Positions 56,560-64,000 of a DNA stretch of 64,000 bases are shown here, piece by piece. The notes beneath the pieces were generated by a model that saw only the letters and a program-made list of their open reading frames with translations, had not been told where the DNA came from and did not search any database. The translations under genes and the position numbers were made by a program. The DNA lies in the NCBI GenBank assembly GCA_030737835.1, contig CM060850.1, forward strand, positions 23,167,774 through 23,231,773, written 5' to 3'. This DNA comes from Acorus gramineus. Taxonomy: Eukaryota; Streptophyta; Magnoliopsida; Acorales; Acoraceae. Within the stretch, counting starts at the first letter, position 1. Every line of letters starts with the position of its first letter.

Positions 56560-59500
56560 TCCATGTAGCAAGACCCTAACATCATGACCCTTTGTAAAGC
56601 TCAATCTGAAAACCGAATGCACGACATGCGGTGGTGATTTAAAGTCCTCAATTAGGCTTTCGGCGCTCTCTGCATATGATTAACCTACTAATCCCATGAA
56701 CAAGAACTAATTGTGTGGATGAGAGGGACACATATAACATTCCATCAATCAATCCCTTTATGATAGTAGGGTTTGCTTTTTCAAACAAAAACAATATTGC
56801 ACTTCCAGAAAACTCTTTAATTAGTTTCTTCTTCATCCCTTCCCCATGAGAGATAAGTGCTGTTCCTTCTCATACACAAAGAAAAGCAAATGAAAAGGCA
56901 ATAAAAAACCTAATTGACAATCCAATGCATGCGCACTTAAATGCAGCTAATGCAACAGTTAAAATAACAAATACTAACAACAATAGTTCCAAAAAAAAAA
57001 GTGTATATAGCCCTTTTCCATCGCTAATGGATGACCTAATTTTTTTTCTTTAACCTAAGGTGAAGAGAAAAAGCATGACATGCAATTCCTCATAAAGGCA
57101 CTCTCACTGTGTGCTTATGTTAATTAAACTAAGGAAAAACATCATGATATTCTGTGGGTCCTTATGTGGATATTAAAGTTGTATCCAAAATGGCATTTGA
57201 TGGTTTTCCACTCCAATGGAACCCCCACTATGGAAAGGAATGATATTAGGTTAATCCTAACCATAGATTTTAGGTCTCCATCATATTAAAAGTGTATGAC
57301 CATTTTTTCCCCTTCTATTGGAAAGAGAAATCAAAGCTCCTCTCCTGTCTATTTTTCAGTGATTTTGTAATTTACAGCTTGTCGATCCATTGCGCCGCCA
57401 TTCATGAACTCGAGCATCCGTTCAAATCGTACATGCTACTCAATAAAACCTAGTGCGGGGAAAAGAATGTCTAGCTTGTCGGTTGGTGGTTTAATGGTGC
57501 GCCACCATTCATGGTCTCGATTGTTCATTCAAATCGTACATGATAGCTCAGTAAAATACAGAGTGAAGAAAAAAAGAAATAACAGAAAGTAACCCTGACG
57601 ATGGACTGATATATGACCATAAATGTCACTAATCGGACATGTTAAGCACGTTGATGAGTTACATGTCAGTTTACAATTAGGAACTGATGATTCCCTCCTA
57701 TGCACAGTGATCTTCAATGCTCTATGTGAATTTATATTATCCTGAGTAGAATTGAAAGATCATTATCAAACAAAAGCTTTAGTACATTCAACCTTTTCTT
57801 ACAAAGTTATTAATCCATGAAAATACTAGACATAAATTTGTGTGCTCTGCATGTTTCACTTCAAATGGTTTGTTATAGTCAGTTGTCATGACCTAACTAT
57901 GAGATAAGCAATGAGATAAGCAACACTTCGTTTCCATTATGTGAAATGGGGTTGAAATACTATATTGCTGGAATAAAATATTTCTCATTAGTATTATATA
58001 AATATGCTCTATTATGCTCTGAAACCTCCTCCTCCTCTTCTTCTTGCTTTTGTGTGTGTGGAAGGTATATTACCACTTCAAGTTGTTTTGTCCTTTCTAA
58101 AGTTGATTGTTCTATGCTTTTAGACAACAAGTTGTTCTTAAAGTTGTTTTTCCCTATCTAAAATTTATTTTCCATGCTTGAACACCACAAGTTAAGTTTG
58201 TAACCATTAGATTTTAGACTTTATTTTCCAATGACATCAATGAATGGTTGTGATTATTCATATAATAACAATAAATGGACAGATGCAAATGTGCATTTGA
58301 ATACACCATACTACCATTGATCATCTGTTTCACCTCTGCTTTTCTAATGTCACTTCACATATATTTTGAGAAAACCAACTTTTAACAAGCATTTCACTAA
58401 GTGCTAGTAGGTGGCAAAGGTGCATATGCCCATCAAATTTGAAAATGTGACATATTGTCTCTAAAAATCCTAACATGCAAGTGGATCTAAAGATGTACAA
58501 TCGTGCAAGAGCCACTAATGGGGACTCCCTTGAAGATTTTCTTCGATAGAAGCTCTCAATTGGGAAACCTTCTGGGAAGATCAAGATGATAAGCAGTCAT
58601 TAGGAGATATGGATCCAATTTGGATGGGATCAATCCAATCAGATTTTATTAATCCCTGATGCAGAACTAACATGTTAACTATAAATGTAACAAAATTTGC
58701 GTACTAAACATGAGAGGTGACACATGTTAGTTTGAGTTGACAAATTAGCCACAAGTTAAATATCTTATTAGAAACTGAGTAGACGTGATATAGGTCTAGC
58801 TTAATTGATTTCATCATTTTAGACAAGATGAGATTCATTGCATGAGGTAGATCACATGTTAAACATGTAAAGTGAACATGTCAGTATATCATTAAGAAAC
58901 AATGTGATAAAATGATGAGAGTTAACGCTGATTAGATCTCACTTGGGATGCAGTCAGGTTTTGACAAATATGCATGATACTAAGTGTTAGTTAAAAATGT
59001 CACAAACATCTTATATTAATTAAACATGCAATGGAGTTACATATATAAGTATCTTATCCCAGATTGACATGACTTAATGGGATATAGCTCTAATTGGAAT
59101 ACATTTCGTTCAGATGAATGGATCATATCAAGTTTCTTATACCCCAATGAGAAGAGAAACAAGTTATGACGGAATATCTTATTAGAATATGACATGTGAA
59201 ATGACACATGTTAATATCTCATTAGAGAAAAAATGAGTCATGATGGAAGATAGTCTAGATAGTCTGACACATGCATGTTTTTTTCTTTTTTCTTTTTTTT
59301 AAGTTTAATGGCTCCTTTCAAATATATATAGTTAAAACACCAACCTAATTTATTTGGGTGATGAGCACCTTGATAAAAGTATATCCAAGAGGTTTTATAT
59401 TGAGCTCGTGCTGTTTCCAACCATTGTTTAACTTTATATGCCATGAGGAGGCTAAAAGTGACGCCTTTTGAGAATGGGCAATGTTGGAAAATTCTTATAA

Positions 59501-60750
59501 AATATTGTTTGTAATGACATTTAGGTAGAGGAAAGATCATCCTTAATCCACAAGTCCCACAACCTGGTAGAATGGATCTTATAATTTTGATTTTGTGCTA
59601 TATATGTTTGACAATATATACCCACACAATTATATATTTCTTCAATTATAATTTTTCCAGTATTGGTATATGATGACATCTTAATTTGATGGCAGCCTTC
59701 AGAAATTGAAACGAATTGAAGCAGAAGACAACAATCATGTCAGAGAGTTTAATTAACAAGTGAATTTATTTAATTGAACAACAAGTGTTCAAATTTGGGA
59801 GGGGTGCTTTATTTGGTAAATATTTAATTTGTCTAAAACAATTGTAACTGTCTTGAAATTCCAAGAAACACTGGGTGCACCGAATCACCCACAAATCTTT
59901 CATTGTAAATCCAGTGGGTTAATCCATGACAATGTTTCATATACAATTTATTAATCCCCAAATGGGATGATGATTAGTAATGAATCACTGAATGAGCTCA
60001 TTTTTATTCTTAGTTCACTGAAACAGAAATCTCTCTAAAGGTGACATTTCATGTAAAAAAACAACTAGGTTTGCACTGAAAGTTAAAGAAAAAGAAAAAG
60101 AAATTGAGAGTAGATAAAGTACTCTTGGTGAGAAGTTTGCATCTCCCATATATTCAGGTAAGCATGATATTCCAATCCCTTTAAAGTTTAATTTTGTTGT
60201 TTTTACATTATTGATTAATTATTATGTTTAGTCTTCAAAATTATTGTTTGCTGAGATAAAATATTTTTTCATAATTTTTTAATATATTTCTAACATCTCC
60301 CAGCATGCCAAGAGATAATGAATTTATCATTAATACCATCTAAAGATTTCGATAATGCGATTACATATTTAAAAAATCTGATTCCCTCCGTGGACTCCGA
60401 CAGATATAACTATTGAAACAAATGAATTAAGAACAATTAAAGAGGCTGACAAACGAATATTACACAAAGTGGTATTAGAAACCAAAAAAGAGCAATTCCA
60501 CTAATAAATCATACATTGTTTAATGAACAAAAACTACACGACTCTGCATATTAATATTCCATGTAATGAGAGAGACGTATTACATATGCTCAAATGTGAC
60601 AAGTGACCCAGACACACATGGCACAACATGAAGATGATAAGCAATTTAGTCTCTTTAGGTCACCATGATCATATGTACCTTCTATGTAGGTGAAGCACTT
60701 AAACATTATAATATATTTATATAAAGTGGACCATAGGATAATAGCCCTCC
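56560..60750. other. Intergenic region upstream of the ALMT gene
   Basis: AT-rich with no credible coding exon. It contains the short tandem repeat at 57393-57570, several direct CATGTTA / ACATGTTAA phrases around 58680-59230, and ordinary poly-A/T runs. The last few hundred bases should be the ALMT promoter. Confidence 0.55.
57393..57570. repeat. Two tandem copies of a ~106-bp unit
   Basis: GCGCCGCCATTCATG...TTCAAATCGTACATGCTACTC at 57393 is repeated as GCGCCACCATTCATG...TTCAAATCGTACATGATAGCTC at 57499; CTTGTCG precedes each. Function unknown. Confidence 0.7.
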
Positions 60751-60757
60751 AACCCCT

Positions 60758-60769
60758 TATATATATAAA
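60758..60769 (+). promoter_or_regulatory. TATA box of the ALMT gene
   Basis: TTATATATATAA lies about 140 bp before the ATG at 60910, leaving room for a start site near 60790 and a leader of roughly 120 nt. Assignment is by position and consensus only. Confidence 0.55.
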
Positions 60770-60909
60770 GCATGCATGCCCAAAACATCGATCCAATACA
60801 ACAACATAAGTTACACTAAAAAAAATACAACATTAGTTATCCATTTCACTCTACATTAGACTCATCTAACCCTGCTTAATTAGCCCCCCAGTCAGACTCA
60901 CCAAAAGGA

Positions 60910-63399
60910 ATGTCGAGCGGGCTAGAATGGAGGGTCACGATGCCAGACGGGGCTTCGGTGAAGCTTTTGCCCGAATTAGGTATAATTGGGAGAGTGTGGA
61001 CAATGATGTTAGCTTTGTTTCTAGCCTTGAAGTCTAAAATGACAAATTTTGCTAAAAAGGCGTGGAAAACTGGCGTGGATGAGCCGAAGAAAGTCATCCA
61101 TTGCTTAAAAGTTGGGATGGGACTTAGCCTCGTATCGTTATTTTACTATACGAGGCCATTGTATGATGGCGTTGGAGGCAACGCGATGTGGGCAGTTATG
61201 ACCGTTGTGGTTATCTTCGAATACACTGTAGGTACGTATAGTTTCACATATTCATGTTTCAATTATTGTACCATATCAGTAACATATATTTTTATAGGAG
61301 GGACACTCTACAAGGGATTCAACAGAGCAACAGCAACATTGCTTGCTGGTTCTCTTGGTGTGGGAGTTCACTGGCTCGCGTGCAAATCGGGAAACGATGG
61401 GGAGCCAATAATCCTCGGAATCTTTGTCTTTATCTTAGGTTGGTAAAATCGCGGTCACAAAGTATTCTTAATTCTTTCGAATGATATATTTTTTCATGGA
61501 ACAGTGCGTTTAATGCATTCAGGATGGTTTATCACGTTATGCATGATCTAAAAAACTAAAACATATAAAATATTGCATGTGATATCATACATTTAGAAAA
61601 TAGTTTATGATTCACGGATGTACATGTACCGCACTGAATGGAATCCTTGTAACTGTGTGTAAAACTAGCTAGTACTCCATGTTGCATGTCATGATTCATT
61701 GGCAAACAAACCTCTAAAACTGATAAATTGTGCTGGTTAATTTGCTGTGTTTCATGTCTCAGCTTCGGCTGCTACATTTTCTCGGTTCCTTCCGGAGGTG
61801 AAGAGCCGGTTCGACTACGGGGTTACGATCTTCATCCTCACCTTCAGCTTGGTTTCGGTATCCGGGTACCGGGTGGACAAGCTGTTTGATTTGGCGCAGC
61901 AGCGACTATTGACGATCGCGATAGGGACCTCGATGTGCATCCTTATTAGCATCCTTGTCTTCCCCGTCTGGGCGGGCAACGATCTTCATCTCCTCATCAC
62001 TCGAAACTTGGATAAACTCGCAGAGTCAGTTGATGGTATGACTTTTTAACGTACGAAATTATCAAGTAATAAAAAATTTGATCAATTTGACCATAGCTGA
62101 TGTGGATTAATCACAAATATGATTGCATCTCATCTAAAAAGTGATAGGATGACATGTGATTATGTGAATGATATGGGTCACCAAATTGATTAAATCACAT
62201 GGATCAATATTGTTTTAATGCATGGACTTACCATATACTTTTTGTACGGACGTGAATGCAAAAGCTATAACACCAACTAAAGTTAACCAAGTCATGTGAT
62301 TTATAGATTTGCAATTTATCATGTTTTGGAGAAGGAATTCAATCAAGAATGAGTCTCAGTAAATCTTATTAGTCACCAATAATGTGGATTGACGCGTGAA
62401 TAAAAATTTTATATATTAAAAAGTGCAACACATGTCAATCTTTTACTTAGAATTGATAAGGCCTGATACATTGACTGGTTTTGGCAACAGTTTTTTCATT
62501 TGATTTTCCTCTAAAAAAATTTTAGTTGATGAGTCTAATGCTCTATGCACATTGCATGTCCTTTTCATATATTAAGTTATATTCAAATGTTTGATTTTCT
62601 TTGTGAACTTTTATTTAATGAACCATCCATTTAACTATTATTATATGGATTTTAAAGTGAGAAAAAATTATGAGTGCCTTTTTGGTGCATAATATCTTAT
62701 AATATCTTATATACGCAAATCTTAGAAGGTGCTTGTACACAAATTAAACATTAAAAGTCCTATTGTCTTTCTTGTGAATATAGAAATGAAAATCACCCAA
62801 ACATTATTCTAACATGTTATCCTAAATAATTCAGGTTGCATATCCGAGTATTTCAATGAAGGGAACGCAAGGGAAGAAGAAGAACCAACATGCAAGAAGT
62901 CACAGAGCTATAAATGTGTTCTTAATTCAAAGGCCTCCGAGGAGTCTCTGGTGAATTTCTATATAAGAAAATGATATGTCTAATTAACCCCGTTTGCAAC
63001 CATGTCTGTAGCCCCAACCATTTTAAGTATTTTTAGAGTACAGAAGTATATACTATTGTAAAAAATAAAGTATATACGTAGATAAACCAATATAAATTTT
63101 AAAATTTTTTGGAAAAAAATTTAATTGAGCATAAAGTGCAATAGTAAAATACATATTTCATTTGAACAATATGTATTTTTTACTAGTAGAGTGTATATTA
63201 AACTGTCTTTAATTTTGATAATTGGATTTTAACAATTTGTGATGTTCATAAACAGGCCAATCTAGCAAGATGGGAGCCTGGGCATGGGCGATTCGGATTC
63301 CGGTATCCATGGAAGCAGTACCTAGAGATCGGTGCAGCGATGCGCCACTGCGCTTGTTGTTTGGAAGCTCTTAGTGGCTGCATTAACTCAGAAATTCAG
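60910..63399 (+). CDS. Aluminium-activated malate transporter (ALMT) family anion channel, 5' part
   Basis: Five exons with GT-AG borders: 60910-61231, 61298-61438, 61763-62035, 62835-62950, 63256-63399, encoding 332 aa in one frame; the gene then runs off the window. The start ATG sits before [13 protein letters not shown]. Membrane region: [58 protein letters not shown], then [29 protein letters not shown] and [20 protein letters not shown], i.e. about six helices. The family signature WEPGHG is at 290-295 in exon 5. ALMTs are plasma-membrane or vacuolar anion channels for malate, chloride and others; the N-terminal type resembles the ALMT10/12 side of the family, but the exact clade needs a tree. 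The cytosolic C-terminal part (usually 100-200 more residues) is missing here. No defects seen. Confidence 0.93.
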
Positions 63400-64000
63400 G
63401 TTGGGCTAATATTCATAGAAAACTAGACTTTAAAAAACACATAAATGACTATAAATATGAAAACACTTTGGAAGTTGCATTGATATATAAGATGAGATGT
63501 TCAACTAATGCATGCCCCATTAGCAATCAATTGTCTTTAACTATTTCTATTTCTACAAAATCCATTTTTAGTTAAACAATTCAAAATGGGGTTTTAAAAC
63601 TTTAGTTTTTTTTATTTCAGATTATGATTTTTACGAGTTGAAAGACTCCCATTATATTGATGGGAAAGCTGATTGAGAACAGCAAATTGGTTTTAAAAAT
63701 TGATTCCAAATGGGATCTAAACAGAAATCAACTTTGCATGGTAATGGGCATGAATATGGTGTTTGATTATAATTGTCACTAGATTTGTTTGTTTGTTTGA
63801 TCATATATATTTTTTGGGTTATTGTAGAGGAGAGTGGGTTTGTGCTGGGATTTTGTGAGAAGAATATCTTCACTCTCGTTTAGCTCTTGCAGGGCAAGAC
63901 AAGGTTGCGTAGCTCCTCTTACTTTGCTCTTTTAATGTATTTTCATTTTCAATTTCTTCGATTAAATTAAGAGATCGAAAAAATATTTGAACCATTCTAC
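63400..64000 (+). other. ALMT intron running off the window
   Basis: After the donor at 63400 (CAG|GTTGGG) no sequence resembling the expected last ALMT exon appears, so the remaining 600 bp are read as intron. A CAG acceptor-like site near 63893 does not open the expected frame. Confidence 0.6.

Overview
The window looks like a stretch of plant nuclear genome, most likely from a non-grass seed plant. It has AT-rich intergenic DNA, GT-AG introns, a plastid-targeted Ycf20-like gene, an ALMT-type anion channel gene, and many plant transposable-element relics. I cannot name the species. Functions below rest on reading the translations and family knowledge, not on database searches; exon borders were placed by hand from splice signals and reading phase.

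Layout. 1-1303 (-): FAR1/MULE transposase-like gene broken by two in-frame stops and cut by the window edge, with GC-rich and palindromic DNA upstream of it. 2412-4428: element with matching ends and a TTA duplication, containing a CACTA-type terminus. 4.4-9.3 kb: AT-rich DNA with degenerate elements. 9300-10616 (-): intact BTB/POZ protein gene with probable 5' non-coding exons up to about 14.8 kb. 15-21.5 kb: repeats, including a short copia-type LTR with primer-binding site, hAT-like MITEs and a foldback Mutator-like MITE.

21.5-34.6 kb is the most interesting part. A segment carrying a truncated, motif-degenerate DEAD-box gene occurs twice (genes at 22195-23136 and 33344-34303). The second copy was interrupted upstream of its gene by a 6.4-kb Mutator-like element (26565-33005), flanked by a perfect 9-bp duplication (AACGATCAC); the first copy preserves the uninterrupted site. 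The element has terminal inverted repeats of about 0.7-0.8 kb with an internal tandem array that differs by one unit between the ends. It carries an open FAR1-type transposase gene, a captured piece of a protein phosphatase methylesterase gene with its intron, and an opposite-strand ORF joining an RNase H1-type hybrid-binding domain to a C-terminal membrane helix.

35-41 kb: a hAT-like MITE with perfect 8-bp duplication, dispersed repeats, a LINE 3' fragment and a tRNA-derived SINE. 41402-45921 (+): Ycf20-like gene in two exons across a 3.9-kb intron. It converges on 46642-49952 (-), a five-exon gene for a helical-repeat protein resembling the CDC14/SIN-component family. 50-60.7 kb: repeat-rich intergenic DNA. 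60910-63399 (+): first five exons of an ALMT gene that continues past the window. The ordinary genes show no shared pathway; the linked biology is the Mutator-like element and its cargo.
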